DNA of 64,000 nt. Source: Flammeovirgaceae bacterium UBA2786 (GTDB taxonomy: Bacteria; Bacteroidota; Bacteroidia; Cytophagales; Cyclobacteriaceae). The stretch spans positions 1 through 64,000 of the forward strand of contig DEIA01000022.1 in assembly GCA_002352225.1 (NCBI GenBank), given 5' to 3'. The translations under genes were made by a program, and so were the position numbers. Within the stretch, counting starts at the first letter, position 1, and each line of letters starts with the position of its first letter. The notes beneath the pieces are model-generated. The model worked only from the letters and a program-made list of their open reading frames with translations. It was not told the origin of the DNA and did not search any database. Positions 53,599 through 62,812 of this stretch are shown here, piece by piece.

Positions 53599-54780
53599 AT
53601 GAAAACTAATCTGGCAGTACTCTTTTTTCTTATCTTGTTATCTCCTTGTGTATCGGCACAGATAAAAATACCCGTAAAGGACAAACTTGATAAATTGAAA
53701 AAGGGTGCTGATGTGAAAACAGAAGTAAAAGTACCCGATGAAGAAAAGGTGTCAGAAATAAATAGTACTACTAATAATAGTAAAGTTTCGAATACTAATG
53801 CATCTGCTAACCCAACAACCGTTATGAATAACAAAAAAAATCTCAGCCCCTTTCAAAATGAAAATGCACAAAGTGGATTTAAAGACGAAAAAGGGGAAGT
53901 AGTAATAGCTGCTCAGTATGATCGCGTGTATCCATTTAAGGAAGGTCTGGCCCGTGTGCGTAAGGGAGGTTTGTGGGGCTACATTGATGAAGATGGAAAA
54001 ACCGTAATCGAAATTCAGTTTGATGAGGCTAAAGATTTTTCAGAAGGATTTGCACAAGTACGAAAATCCACTAAAGAATACATCATCAATTACAATGGTC
54101 AAGACTTTATGGAGACTGTTCAAACATTCCAGTTTAGTGGTATACGTGGTATTATGTCTGTTATGGTAAATAATAAATGGGGTTTGATTGAAGAGGCTAC
54201 CGGCAAGCAACTAACCCCTTTCAAGTACGAGAAGATAGCTTACTTTGCTGAAGGGAGAGATTTGTGTTGGGTGGTGCTTAACAATTTAATTGGTTTTGTA
54301 GATAAAACCGGTAAAGAAGTGGTGCCACCAAAGTATAATGCCACCAATAATTTTTATGACGGCTATTGTGCAGTAAACCTGGGTGCCAAAGCAACGCTAA
54401 ACCAGTCACCGTCCGGGGGTAAGTGGGGGTATATAGATGCAACGGGTAAAGAGGTTGTGCCCCTAAAATATGATGAGGTAACCACCTGGTTTAATCAGGG
54501 GCTTGCCCCTGTGAAACTTAACGGCAACTGGGGTGCGGTTGATAATACCGGTAAAGTGGTAGTGCCCATTCAATATGATGCGGTGGGCGAATTTCCCTCC
54601 AGGGGCGAAGCCATTGCATCAGTTATGCTGGATGGAAAGTATGGATTCGTAAACAACATGGGTAAAGAAATTTTTCCTTGCAAATCGGAAAAGAAAACAA
54701 TATGGAACGACTACAGAGGATCGGTAGTGGTAAATGGCAGAGCCTATTGGGTTAATGCTAATGGTGAAGAAATAAAATAG
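53599..54780 (+). CDS. Secreted WG-repeat protein
   Basis: The 393-residue protein has a signal peptide (MKTNLAVLFFLILLSPCVSA) and a charged Ser/Asn-rich spacer. About seven WG (KWG-type) beta-propeller-like repeats follow: AQYDRVYPFKEGLARVRKGG, LWGYIDEDGKTVIEIQFDEA, KWGLIEEATGKQLTPFKYEK, KWGYIDATGKEVVPLKYDEV, NWGAVDNTGKVVVPIQYDAV, KYGFVNNMGKEIFPCKSE. WG repeats bind partners, but no target is known. An upstream in-frame start at 53557 is rejected in favour of the signal peptide. Confidence 0.85.
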   Translation: MKTNLAVLFFLILLSPCVSAQIKIPVKDKLDKLKKGADVKTEVKVPDEEKVSEINSTTNNSKVSNTNASANPTTVMNNKKNLSPFQNENAQSGFKDEKGEVVIAAQYDRVYPFKEGLARVRKGGLWGYIDEDGKTVIEIQFDEAKDFSEGFAQVRKSTKEYIINYNGQDFMETVQTFQFSGIRGIMSVMVNNKWGLIEEATGKQLTPFKYEKIAYFAEGRDLCWVVLNNLIGFVDKTGKEVVPPKYNATNNFYDGYCAVNLGAKATLNQSPSGGKWGYIDATGKEVVPLKYDEVTTWFNQGLAPVKLNGNWGAVDNTGKVVVPIQYDAVGEFPSRGEAIASVMLDGKYGFVNNMGKEIFPCKSEKKTIWNDYRGSVVVNGRAYWVNANGEEIK

Positions 54781-54792
54781 GCGCCTTTAAGC

Positions 54793-55173
54793 ATGGCAAA
54801 AATTATTTCATTAGCTATGATTATGGTGGTGATTACAGGTGTATTCTATAGCGCACAAAAAAATCCACAAGCCCATCCTGAAACGGTAGCCGAAGCCATA
54901 TTTGAGGCTGCCCGTAGCGGAGATTGTAAAAACCTGGCAGCGCTTATTGATACCGATGCCGATAGTGATGCCAAAATGATTGCACAAGCCGTCTCAGATA
55001 AGAACACACGGAAATCCTTCGTCAAATATTTTGCCAAGGGAAAAGTGAATGGGAAACCGGTTGTTAGTGATGACAAAGCCTTGGTAAACATTCTCTTTGG
55101 GCCTGACGGCACTGATGAAGAAACGTTTGAAATGGTGAGGAAAGATGGCAAATGGTATTTGTATTCGTTCTAA
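54793..55173 (+). CDS. Small secreted protein, DUF4878-like
   Basis: The 126-residue protein has a hydrophobic N-terminus (MAKIISLAMIMVVITGVFYS). A helical-plus-beta domain follows (HPETVAEAIFEAARSGDCKN, ALIDTDADSDAKM, DGTDEETFEMVRKDGKWYLY). The pattern (helix, long loop, then three strands ending GKWYL) is like lumazine-binding or DUF4878 modules. It lies 12 bp after the WG-repeat gene. Confidence 0.55.
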   Translation: MAKIISLAMIMVVITGVFYSAQKNPQAHPETVAEAIFEAARSGDCKNLAALIDTDADSDAKMIAQAVSDKNTRKSFVKYFAKGKVNGKPVVSDDKALVNILFGPDGTDEETFEMVRKDGKWYLYSF

Positions 55174-55315
55174 CCGGATGGAGGCACATTACATTATTGC
55201 CAACATGCTGATTCGATGTGTGCATAACATAATTGGAAGAGAAGCTATTTTTTTGCGAAAACGATCTCAATATCAGAAGCCAAGTCAATAAAACTGAATG
55301 TAACAGGCTATACTT

Positions 55316-55648
55316 ATGAAAATAGAATTACAACCAAACGAAGCAACCATCGATATCGGGTCAATTAATTATATGTCACCGGATGGTAAAGTAGTTGTAG
55401 GTAAACTCACTGTTACCAACCAACGCTTGTTGTTTCTTCCACAACACGATGCCGACTCTTTTTCGCTAAGCATCTACAATAAAGGAGGTATGGTTAGCCT
55501 TAGTAAACCAGATATCAAGAAAGTAAGCGCCCAAAAAAGCCTTCTTTCCAAAAAAATATTAGTTACCATGGCTGATAATTCCATGCATACCTTTCATTAT
55601 GGTATTTTGAGCATTGACAAATTAGTGACTGCTATACAAAGCAATTAA
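55316..55648 (+). CDS. Small GRAM/PH-like protein
   Basis: The 110-residue protein resembles a GRAM/PH-like domain: GKVVVGKLTVTNQRLLFLPQ, KPDIKKVSAQKSLLSKKILV, DNSMHTFHYGILSIDKLVTA. There is no signal peptide or membrane helix. The TNQRLLFLP and lysine-rich middle are the typical parts. Its role is unknown. Confidence 0.55.
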   Translation: MKIELQPNEATIDIGSINYMSPDGKVVVGKLTVTNQRLLFLPQHDADSFSLSIYNKGGMVSLSKPDIKKVSAQKSLLSKKILVTMADNSMHTFHYGILSIDKLVTAIQSN

Positions 55649-55693
55649 GCAAACCAAAATATTCAACATCTCGTTTCATTAAACTAACCAATT

Positions 55694-56032
55694 ATGAAAA
55701 TCTCCATAAAAAAAGATTTTACCATTGAGGGGGCAAAAGAAAAAATTAATGCTGCATTTCCTCAATACACTACCAGCATTCGGCAAGGAAGAATTTTAGT
55801 TGTAAAAAAATCAAGAAGTTCAGCCGCCTTGATTTTTGGTGGCAAAGGTGGTTCAGTGCAGATAAAAGAAGGGTTCCCAACCATGGGTCAGCAACTGGTA
55901 TTTACTCTCCTGCTCATCTTATTGGGTATTCTTATCCCATTAATTGTTTATTACATTGCATATTACCCAAAACAAAGTGCTATCCGCAACGAAATAACAG
56001 AATTCCTAAAGAACGAATACGACTCAAACTAA
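55694..56032 (+). CDS. Small membrane protein, unrecognised
   Basis: The 112-residue protein has a soluble N-terminal half (TIEGAKEKINAAFPQYTTSI, GRILVVKKSRSSAALIFG) and one or two hydrophobic segments (LVFTLLLILLGILIPLIVYY). No family is recognised. It follows the GRAM-like gene by 45 bp. Confidence 0.55.
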   Translation: MKISIKKDFTIEGAKEKINAAFPQYTTSIRQGRILVVKKSRSSAALIFGGKGGSVQIKEGFPTMGQQLVFTLLLILLGILIPLIVYYIAYYPKQSAIRNEITEFLKNEYDSN

Positions 56033-56232
56033 TTCACCTCACTTTTCAATTCAACGGTGATGTGTAACAATAAACAAATCAGATGAAGCGCTGGAAGGGA
56101 GTAAACGATGATAAACCGAAAGGCGTGAAGATTTTTTTGTTTTCTACTGGTAATAACCTTTGAATTCACTAACAACAGATTTACGCGTTCAAAACCGTAT
56201 TTTGCAGAATAACAATAAAAAAAGCATAGCGC

Positions 56233-56673
56233 ATGAGGGCTAAAGGTTTAATTATTCTTGTAGTGGCCTTGGTGGTCTTTTTAGCCATACGCAAATGGAT
56301 AGATCGGATAAGAGAAAGAGTTGAAGATACAGAAATAGTACGAGATGATATGGATGAGGGCGATGCGCACCTTGGCTTTTGGGCTCAAAAAAATGCAAAC
56401 GCACTGATTCAAATTCGACTTAAACGAGATGGTACATTTAAATATGAAGTGATTGAATATCCGATAAACGACACCATAAGGCATATCGGGCAGTATCAAA
56501 TCTACAACGAAGAGCAACCCAGGTTAATGGCACTGAGCAACACAGGAGATACCATTATCAATCACTATGTCTATCTTATGCGTGCCACCAAAAGGAATGT
56601 TGATATTTTGGGGTTGAAAGAGAGCACCCAGGTTGATGCAGGCGCCATGCTGTTCTATAGAATAAAACAATAG
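56233..56673 (+). CDS. Membrane-anchored small protein, unrecognised
   Basis: The 146-residue protein has one N-terminal helix (GLIILVVALVVFLAIRKW). A charged spacer and a beta-rich domain follow (LIQIRLKRDGTFKYEVIEYP, GQYQIYNEEQPRLMALSNTG). No family is recognised. It lies 5 bp before the next lipoprotein gene, so the two may be a pair. Confidence 0.55.
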   Translation: MRAKGLIILVVALVVFLAIRKWIDRIRERVEDTEIVRDDMDEGDAHLGFWAQKNANALIQIRLKRDGTFKYEVIEYPINDTIRHIGQYQIYNEEQPRLMALSNTGDTIINHYVYLMRATKRNVDILGLKESTQVDAGAMLFYRIKQ

Positions 56674-56678
56674 GGTTT

Positions 56679-57305
56679 ATGATTTCGTTACATTTTAAAC
56701 AACTGCAATCGGTTAGTTTTTTTTCACTGCTGATTTTAGTTGCGTGCAGTAATTCCTCTAACAACAGAGCCGTTACGTTAGATGAACTTGAGGCCATACA
56801 AGCCGAAGATCAGAAGGAATGGGAAAAGTATACCGCTAAACGCGATATGCTTACTGCCGTTGAATTGATTGAACTGGCTGATTGCGATAATTTACCCTGC
56901 GTAGAATTATACATGAGAGATCTTTCAAACGATTTTTTTTACGCTTCTAAAGGAGAATATGCCGCTCAAAACCGATCTGAAATTATTGACACGGCCGGTA
57001 ACCAACTAAATATGCCAGCCTCTACATTTTACATAGATGTAAACCCGCAGGCATCATGGCGGGCAGCCCATACGGTGCATTCAAAAGTGTTGAGCGATAC
57101 ACTTTATAATGAATTTATCCGGTTAGGTTTCAAATTTGTTAATGAAGGCTATTTTCGTGGGATAAGAAGCAAACAGCACCGTTATGTTTCTGAAAAATAT
57201 CCGGGCAAAACCCTGTACATAGCCGCCACATACAATCCGTGGAACTTTAAAGGACTGTATAAAGGTAATGTTACCTGGCCTTGTTATGTATTTGAAGTGT
57301 ATTAG
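56679..57305 (+). CDS. Lipoprotein, unrecognised
   Basis: The 208-residue protein has the signal LQSVSFFSLLILVAC with lipid Cys at about residue 23. An acidic helical segment (LDELEAIQAEDQKEWEKYTA) follows. The C-terminal half holds WRAAHTVHSKVLSDTLYNEF and GKTLYIAATYNPWNFKGLYK. No family is recognised. It ends just before the bidirectional terminator. Confidence 0.6.
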   Translation: MISLHFKQLQSVSFFSLLILVACSNSSNNRAVTLDELEAIQAEDQKEWEKYTAKRDMLTAVELIELADCDNLPCVELYMRDLSNDFFYASKGEYAAQNRSEIIDTAGNQLNMPASTFYIDVNPQASWRAAHTVHSKVLSDTLYNEFIRLGFKFVNEGYFRGIRSKQHRYVSEKYPGKTLYIAATYNPWNFKGLYKGNVTWPCYVFEVY

Positions 57306-57402
57306 AGCGTTTCTTTTCCTGTGGGAAAGGAAGACCAAAAGTCATAGAGAAGACCAACGGCACTATCACCATTCGAATTCTTGATGGTTCATTGAAGGGA
57401 GC

Positions 57403-57438
57403 AAAAAAAAATCACCCCAGGTTATGCGAGGTGATTTT
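57403..57438. terminator. Bidirectional terminator between convergent genes
   Basis: AAAATCACC (57408-57416) pairs with GGTGATTTT (57430-57438). An A-run (57403-57410) gives the T-run on the minus strand, and the plus-strand end is T-rich. It separates the lipoprotein gene (stop 57305) from the DUF2807 gene (stop 57463). Confidence 0.72.
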
Positions 57439-57462
57439 ATGTGTTGTGCACTTTAGCGTTTT

Positions 57463-58278
57463 TTACATCTTTCGCACTTTACCGCTACCCGATGAATGAC
57501 TGTTTATCTGGCTCGGATTACCACGGTACGAAACACTGCCGCTACCAGAAATAGTTGCATCTATAGCCTGCTTTACATTAATCTCAACATCACCCGATCC
57601 GGAAATCCGCACTTCGCATCTTTCTACTTCAAGATCAGCAGCCTGTACTTCGCCCGAACCGCTTATGGTAGTGCGGATTTCACGCGCACGGCCACTGGCA
57701 ATAATTTTTCCCGAACCCGAAACATGTACATTGGCCCGATCGGTAATGGTACCGGCCAAAACCACTTTACCCGAACCACTCACTTTACTTTCCAGCGACC
57801 GGCATGTTCCTTTTACCCGAATATCTCCTGAGCCACTCACATCTGCCTCCATATTGCCCGAGGCATTCACTTCAATCTCCATCGAACCCGATCCGCTTAC
57901 AGCAAGATACAGATCGCCAGCCTTTAGTACTCCTTCACCAAGTACATTACCCGACCCACTTACACTTAAACCCTCCAGCGTTTTTACGGTAACATAAGCG
58001 ATAATGCGCTTGTCATCGTCCCAATCCCACATGCGCCAATTATTGTTCTCGCGACTGATACTCAGCCGCCCACCCGATACTTCAGTTTCAATTTTGTCCA
58101 ATATTTCTTTGTCTCCTTCCAATACCACTTTCTGCTCATTACCCTGGCGTAAGTACATTTTGCCGGGTATGCGAAAGGCAATTTTGGTAAAGTTATCTAC
58201 AGTGCGGGTTTCCTTGTTTTGGGCCCAAACCAGTACAAAGCCAAATACAAAAAGAAGAGTGATAGCAATTCGTTTCAT
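57463..58278 (-). CDS. Secreted DUF2807 (GIN head domain) protein with SGSG repeats
   Basis: The 271-residue protein has a signal peptide (MKRIAITLLFVFGFVLVWAQ). It continues as a right-handed beta-helix-like DUF2807 domain. The SGSG motif returns roughly every 20 residues from about 105 onward: LSVSGSGNVLGEG, LAVSGSGSMEIEV, ADVSGSGDIRVKG, KVSGSGKVVLAG, HVSGSGKIIASG, TISGSGEVQAAD, ISGSGDVEINV and the last SSGSGKV. The repeats probably stack into parallel strands on the cell surface. The ligand is unknown. Confidence 0.87.
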   Translation of the reverse strand: MKRIAITLLFVFGFVLVWAQNKETRTVDNFTKIAFRIPGKMYLRQGNEQKVVLEGDKEILDKIETEVSGGRLSISRENNNWRMWDWDDDKRIIAYVTVKTLEGLSVSGSGNVLGEGVLKAGDLYLAVSGSGSMEIEVNASGNMEADVSGSGDIRVKGTCRSLESKVSGSGKVVLAGTITDRANVHVSGSGKIIASGRAREIRTTISGSGEVQAADLEVERCEVRISGSGDVEINVKQAIDATISGSGSVSYRGNPSQINSHSSGSGKVRKM

Positions 58279-58389
58279 GAGTTTTTGATTAATGTGTTAA
58301 AGACAGCCTGACTTTAATCAGGTTGCGTGTATTAGAATTATATTATTCGAAATTTGATTTTATTTAAGACGCAAAAAACAAGAATTACG

Positions 58390-59013
58390 TTGCACTCGCC
58401 CATATTTTCTTTTCGAACTATAAATTCCCCGGCCGAAACCCTGTTTAAAGAGCAAGGCAGTCGGTTTATGGCGTTTGCGTTTCCAGTTAGTTCAGAACCG
58501 GACATTAAAATGAATTTAGCTGTGCTGCGAAAGAAATATTTTGATGCAACGCACCATTGCTATGCCTGGGTATTGGGTGCCGATAAATCAAAATACCGGG
58601 CACATGATGATGGTGAGCCCAATCATTCCGCAGGAGACCCTATTCTGGGCCAAATTAAAGCACATAATCTTACCAATGTACTGGTGGTGGTGGTTCGTTA
58701 TTTTGGAGGAACAAAATTAGGAGTAGGTGGATTGGTGCAGGCATATAAAACTGCCAGCGCTGCCGTGTTAGCCAATACTACTATTGTGGAATGTGAGGTT
58801 ACTGTTTCATTCAACATTCGTTATGCGTACCCCAGCACACCAGAAGTAATGAGCCTGGTAAAAGAGTTTGATCTAAAGATTCAACATCAGCATTTTGCCG
58901 AAGATGGATTTATGCAAGTGTCGCTTTCGCTGCGCAAGCATGATGAATTGACAAAACGTTTGCAATTGTTGAAAGCTCTGGGTCATTCCCTTTCGTTTGA
59001 AGAAGAGAATTAA
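58390..59013 (+). CDS. YigZ/IMPACT family protein (UPF0029)
   Basis: The protein has the IMPACT/YigZ fold: LFKEQGSRFMAFAFPVSSEP at the start, FDATHHCYAWVLGADKSKYR, AHDDGEPNHSAGDPILGQIK, and VVVVRYFGGTKLGVGGLVQA. The C-terminal DUF1949 part follows (about 207 residues in all). The YigZ family is linked to translation control or peptide handling without a firm role. There is no ATG near the family start, so a TTG at 58390 (or 58354) is used; neither is certain. Confidence 0.85.
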   Translation: MHSPIFSFRTINSPAETLFKEQGSRFMAFAFPVSSEPDIKMNLAVLRKKYFDATHHCYAWVLGADKSKYRAHDDGEPNHSAGDPILGQIKAHNLTNVLVVVVRYFGGTKLGVGGLVQAYKTASAAVLANTTIVECEVTVSFNIRYAYPSTPEVMSLVKEFDLKIQHQHFAEDGFMQVSLSLRKHDELTKRLQLLKALGHSLSFEEEN

Positions 59014-59064
59014 TTCGTTTGCCTATTCAATGCCGCGCAGCAAATGCTGTTACGGGTTGAGGCG

Positions 59065-59658
59065 TTACTTAACTAACGTCTTTAACTTATGATAAATTTC
59101 CAGGCACACCCAGGCATCGGTGGCGGCATAGCTGATTTGTTTCTCATTCAGCACATCAACTTCCCAGTTGCTGGTTTGTGCGCTTTTTGAAATGCGGAAC
59201 CCCAGCAACAAAGCCGTTAACTTCTTTACACTTTCTACCTGCAGGCCGGCTTGTTTGCTCATGTCTGCCAGTTCAATAAACCCTGCGGGGTCGTAATGGT
59301 TTAATCTTTGCAAGGCTTTGATATCATCGCGCAAAGCCACTCCGGCTTTTTTTGTATCATCACTCTCCAAAAATTTAATGATGGGTGTGTGGATGCCGGT
59401 AAATTTTACACGTACCAGAAATACCTTATCGGGTAATGCAATTTGTATGAGTGATACTTTGTTTTGCTGCCCCCGTACAAATACCGGTTTAGTTTCGGTA
59501 TCAAAACCTACCACCTTGTGTTCGCGTACTTCATCAAACACACGAGGCAATAATTTTTCGTCAGTAATAATCATTACCTTTCCTTCAAACGCTCCAAGCG
59601 GAAGTTCGTTTATTTCTTCGTGCGAAATAGTAAGCGGTAAATTACTTTTCTGCGACAT
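59065..59658 (-). CDS. 3'-5' exonuclease domain protein (RNase D-like)
   Basis: The 197-residue protein is one DEDDy-type exonuclease domain: VVGFDTETKPVFVRGQQNKV (DET), GVALRDDIKALQRLNHYDPA (second Asp), NEKQISYAATDAWVCLEIYH (Tyr and final Asp). It is close to the ribonuclease D or Werner-type 3'-5' exonuclease family without HRDC domains. It overlaps the nhaC gene by 17 bp and follows it in transcription, so the two are coupled. Confidence 0.88.
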   Translation of the reverse strand: MSQKSNLPLTISHEEINELPLGAFEGKVMIITDEKLLPRVFDEVREHKVVGFDTETKPVFVRGQQNKVSLIQIALPDKVFLVRVKFTGIHTPIIKFLESDDTKKAGVALRDDIKALQRLNHYDPAGFIELADMSKQAGLQVESVKKLTALLLGFRISKSAQTSNWEVDVLNEKQISYAATDAWVCLEIYHKLKTLVK

Positions 59659-61090
59659 CCAACCTGCGAATTTTATAATTGAGGTATGCCTGCAGTACTG
59701 TCATAAGCGGGCTAATGATGCAGAAGAAACAATACGGAGCGTAAACCATCGTGGCAACACCCAATACATTGGCTTGGGTAGCACCACATGTGTTCCAGGG
59801 TATCAGCACCGAAGTTACCGTTCCGGAATCTTCTAATGTTCGGCTAAGTAGTTCAGGCTTTAATCCCCGCTTGCGGAAGGTATCGGCATACATGCGCCCG
59901 GGCACAGCAATAGCCATATACTGATCGGAGGCGGTGAAGTTAAAAAAGATGCAGGTAGCTGCGGTAGAAGCAACCAGCGAACCGGTTGAGTGTGCAAACC
60001 GAATAATTCTTTCTGCAATGATTTTAAGTAAACCGGCAGATTCCATTACTCCACCAAAAATCATGGCGCATAAAATCAGCCAGATCGTATTCAGCATTCC
60101 ACTCATTCCTTTAGAAGTTAGTAGTTCGCTAATCATGGGGTCGGCTGTTTGAATATTAATTGTGGTGGTCATGGCATTCATAACTGCAATGAACGAGGCT
60201 TTCAGAAAATTACCTTCTATGTTAGAAACCGTTTGAATTAAGCCCGGCTGAAAAATAATGGCGGCAATACCACCCAATAGTGCACCTACTAACAAGGCGG
60301 GTAAAGCCGGCACTTTTTTTACAATCATAACAATAACCAACAAAGGCACAATAAATAAAAAAGGACTGAGGTTAAAGCGCGATTCAATGGCTGTTAAAAC
60401 AGCAGAACTATCAGTACCTGTATCAGTGGTATCCAGTGTAAAACCCCACACAAAAAAGATAATCAGTGTAATAATCAGGGTGGGGATGGTGGTGTACATC
60501 ATGTATTTAATATGCGTAAACAAGTCGGTACCTGCCATAGCAGGGGCAAGGTTGGTTGTGTCCGACAAAGGCGACATTTTATCGCCAAAATACCCACCCG
60601 AAATAATGGCCCCTGCAATTACGCCCTCATGAATATCCATAGCCTTACCAATACCAAGTAACGCAATGCCTACAGTGGCCACCGTACTCCACGAACTGCC
60701 CGTAGCTAATGATACAATGCAGCAGACTACACATGCCGCAAAAAGAAAAATGGTAGGGTTAAGAATTTTTAATCCATAATAAATCATGGAAGGAACAATG
60801 CCACTAAGCAACCAGGTGCCTGATAACGAACCAATGGCAAGCAGGATAAGCATAGCCCCCATAGCCGAACTGATACTTTTAATAATACTGCCTTCAATTT
60901 CTTCCCAGGTAAATCCACACCGAAAAGCAATAATGCCAGCTATACCCGATGCTAACAACAAGGCAATCTGATTAGCTCCTGAAATGGCATCGTTACCCAG
61001 AACCACCACATTAATAGATAGCAACGTTATTAAAACCAGAATGGGGATAAGAGCGTGGTATAAGGTGGGAACCTTTTTAGAAGTTTGCAT
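59642..61090 (-). CDS. nhaC: Na+/H+ antiporter NhaC
   Basis: The 482-residue protein has about eleven membrane segments and the NhaC-type core: AIRCGFTWEEIEGSI-like FRCGFTWEEIEGSIIKS, GSSWSTVATVGIALLGIG, GVIAGAIISGGYFGDKMSPL, NFTASDQYMAIAVPGRMYAD, VTSVLIPWNTCGATQANVLG. NhaC exchanges external protons for internal sodium and helps sodium and pH control. The gene is followed by the exonuclease with a 17-bp overlap. Confidence 0.92.
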   Translation of the reverse strand: MQTSKKVPTLYHALIPILVLITLLSINVVVLGNDAISGANQIALLLASGIAGIIAFRCGFTWEEIEGSIIKSISSAMGAMLILLAIGSLSGTWLLSGIVPSMIYYGLKILNPTIFLFAACVVCCIVSLATGSSWSTVATVGIALLGIGKAMDIHEGVIAGAIISGGYFGDKMSPLSDTTNLAPAMAGTDLFTHIKYMMYTTIPTLIITLIIFFVWGFTLDTTDTGTDSSAVLTAIESRFNLSPFLFIVPLLVIVMIVKKVPALPALLVGALLGGIAAIIFQPGLIQTVSNIEGNFLKASFIAVMNAMTTTINIQTADPMISELLTSKGMSGMLNTIWLILCAMIFGGVMESAGLLKIIAERIIRFAHSTGSLVASTAATCIFFNFTASDQYMAIAVPGRMYADTFRKRGLKPELLSRTLEDSGTVTSVLIPWNTCGATQANVLGVATMVYAPYCFFCIISPLMTVLQAYLNYKIRRLDVAEK

Positions 61091-61130
61091 CCAATTGAAA
61101 TTTGGCCAACAAGATAAGAATTCGGGCTAA

Positions 61131-62255
61131 TTAGAAAGTGGAAATTTTATAAATAACTCCACGGGCTTTCAGATAGTCAATCATGAATTGAAAGTTCTGT
61201 TCTTCCTCACCCAGGTATTCGGGTGGACTTATTCCCTTGCGGGTAAATAGTTTATTCATAACCAGGTGTACTGCGGCTGTACAAGTATAGCCGGTAGTAC
61301 GGGCCATCGATAATGTGTGTGTTGTTTTATCGGTACGATCCAGCAAATGGTATTGAATTTTCTTTTCTTGTCCGTTCTCTTCTCCGCTAATTCTTATTCG
61401 CATAACTGTAAACTCCTCTTCGCCTGGTTTCAGTTTCCATTTTGGAAAAAGCAAACGGGCGGTTAAATCGATAGGACGAATGCGCACACCTTTAACCTCG
61501 ATCTCTTCTTTCGAAAAAAGTCCGGTCTCCCGCAGCATACGCAAATATTCAATGCACCCTGGATAGCGTAAAGTTTTTTCTATCATATCCGGAATATGGT
61601 TCATGGTTTTTAGTAATGATCGCAGGCCATCAGAATTCCACGATTCCAGAGTTCCTACTTCATCGAAGTGAACTAATTCAGGATCAGAGAGTGCTTCTTT
61701 AATAACAAGGCCTCCGTTTTGAACATAACGGGCCGGGCGTACATATTCTTCAATAACATCAATCGGTGAAAACACAGCTTTGTATTCGTATGGCCATTCG
61801 CGGACAAGCGGCAATCCACCCACCAGGCATTCGTAAGATGTTACCCTCATCTTTTTGTTTTGATAGCCTAGCATAACATTACCCATACCAGGCGCAACAC
61901 CACAATCGGTAATAATGGTAACATTTTTTTTTCGGGCCAGGTCGTCTAGTAAAAATGGATCCTCCGGGAAGAATGAAATGTCAACCATGTTTTTTCCGGC
62001 TTCAATTACCTGCCGGCAGGTTTCAAAACCCATAAATCCGGGCACAGCACCAACCACCAGATCAAAAGGTTTTACTAAAGCTTGCAAATCTGATGCATTG
62101 GCTATATCGGCCTTTTGTGTTTGTATACCCAGGGTACTTAATTCAGCAAGTGCTTGTTCATTTATATCAGCCGAGGTTACATCAAAATTTTTGGATAAGT
62201 CGATGGCAATAGCTTTGCCTACTAATCCGGCACCTAAAACCACAACTTTTTTCAT
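61131..62255 (-). CDS. Saccharopine dehydrogenase-like oxidoreductase
   Basis: The 374-residue protein has an N-terminal Rossmann fold (MKKVVVLGAGLVGKAIAIDL) and the saccharopine dehydrogenase layout: FDLVVGAVPGFMGFETCRQV, NMVDISFFPEDPFLLDDLAR, IITDCGVAPGMGNVMLGY, and EYVRPARYVQNGGLVIKEAL. Relatives include lysine 6-dehydrogenase. The substrate cannot be set from sequence. It diverges from the DUF4442 gene across 47 bp. Confidence 0.85.
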   Translation of the reverse strand: MKKVVVLGAGLVGKAIAIDLSKNFDVTSADINEQALAELSTLGIQTQKADIANASDLQALVKPFDLVVGAVPGFMGFETCRQVIEAGKNMVDISFFPEDPFLLDDLARKKNVTIITDCGVAPGMGNVMLGYQNKKMRVTSYECLVGGLPLVREWPYEYKAVFSPIDVIEEYVRPARYVQNGGLVIKEALSDPELVHFDEVGTLESWNSDGLRSLLKTMNHIPDMIEKTLRYPGCIEYLRMLRETGLFSKEEIEVKGVRIRPIDLTARLLFPKWKLKPGEEEFTVMRIRISGEENGQEKKIQYHLLDRTDKTTHTLSMARTTGYTCTAAVHLVMNKLFTRKGISPPEYLGEEEQNFQFMIDYLKARGVIYKISTF

Positions 62256-62302
62256 TTTGTTTTGCGTTAAAAATTGTAAATCGAAATTCTAATTACGAGC
62301 CT

Positions 62303-62812
62303 ATGTTTGAAGCCACCAAAATACTAGAAAAAGCAAAACATTCATCATTTTATCTGAGGCTGTTAAATTGGTCGTTAAATCGCATGATTCCCTTTAACAA
62401 GCCTCATGGTTTTAAAATTATTGAATTGGGAGATTACCGGTTAAAAGCTTTGATGCCGTACCGCAGAAGCAATTTTAACCATATTCGTGGGTTGCATGCC
62501 TGTGGGCTGGCAACTATTTCTGAATTTACAACTGGTTTTTTGTTGCTGAGTGTATTAGGCATGAAGAAGTACCGTATTATTATGCAACGCCTGGAAATGA
62601 ACTATCATTATCAGGGTAAGATGGCGGCTACTGCCGAATTTGTGATTTCGAAAGAATGGATTGAAGAAAAAATTGTGAAGCCCCTACAAAGCCAGGAAGC
62701 TGTTGTGGTACCCTGTGAAATAAAGATTCACGATGAAAAAGGAAATCACTTAACTACCGGGTTGGTGTATTGGCAGTTTAAAGATTGGACAAAAGTAAAA
62801 ACGAAAGCCTGA
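62303..62812 (+). CDS. DUF4442 hotdog-fold protein
   Basis: The 169-residue protein matches DUF4442, a thioesterase-like hotdog family: FKIIELGDYRLKALMPYRRS, FNHIRGLHACGLATISEFTT, MNYHYQGKMAATAEFVISKE. It probably binds acyl-CoA or acyl-ACP. Its stop overlaps the next start codon (TGATG), so the two genes are translationally coupled. Confidence 0.83.
   Translation: MFEATKILEKAKHSSFYLRLLNWSLNRMIPFNKPHGFKIIELGDYRLKALMPYRRSNFNHIRGLHACGLATISEFTTGFLLLSVLGMKKYRIIMQRLEMNYHYQGKMAATAEFVISKEWIEEKIVKPLQSQEAVVVPCEIKIHDEKGNHLTTGLVYWQFKDWTKVKTKA

Noticed and set aside
57496..58288. Plus-strand frames across the DUF2807 gene
   Set aside because: They arise from the repetitive SGSG codons on the opposite strand and read as low-complexity Pro/Thr/Ser sequence.
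58307..58322. Small inverted repeat CCTGA/TCAGG between divergent genes
   Set aside because: The stem is only five bases with no T-run, and the spacing does not fit an operator of any gene here.
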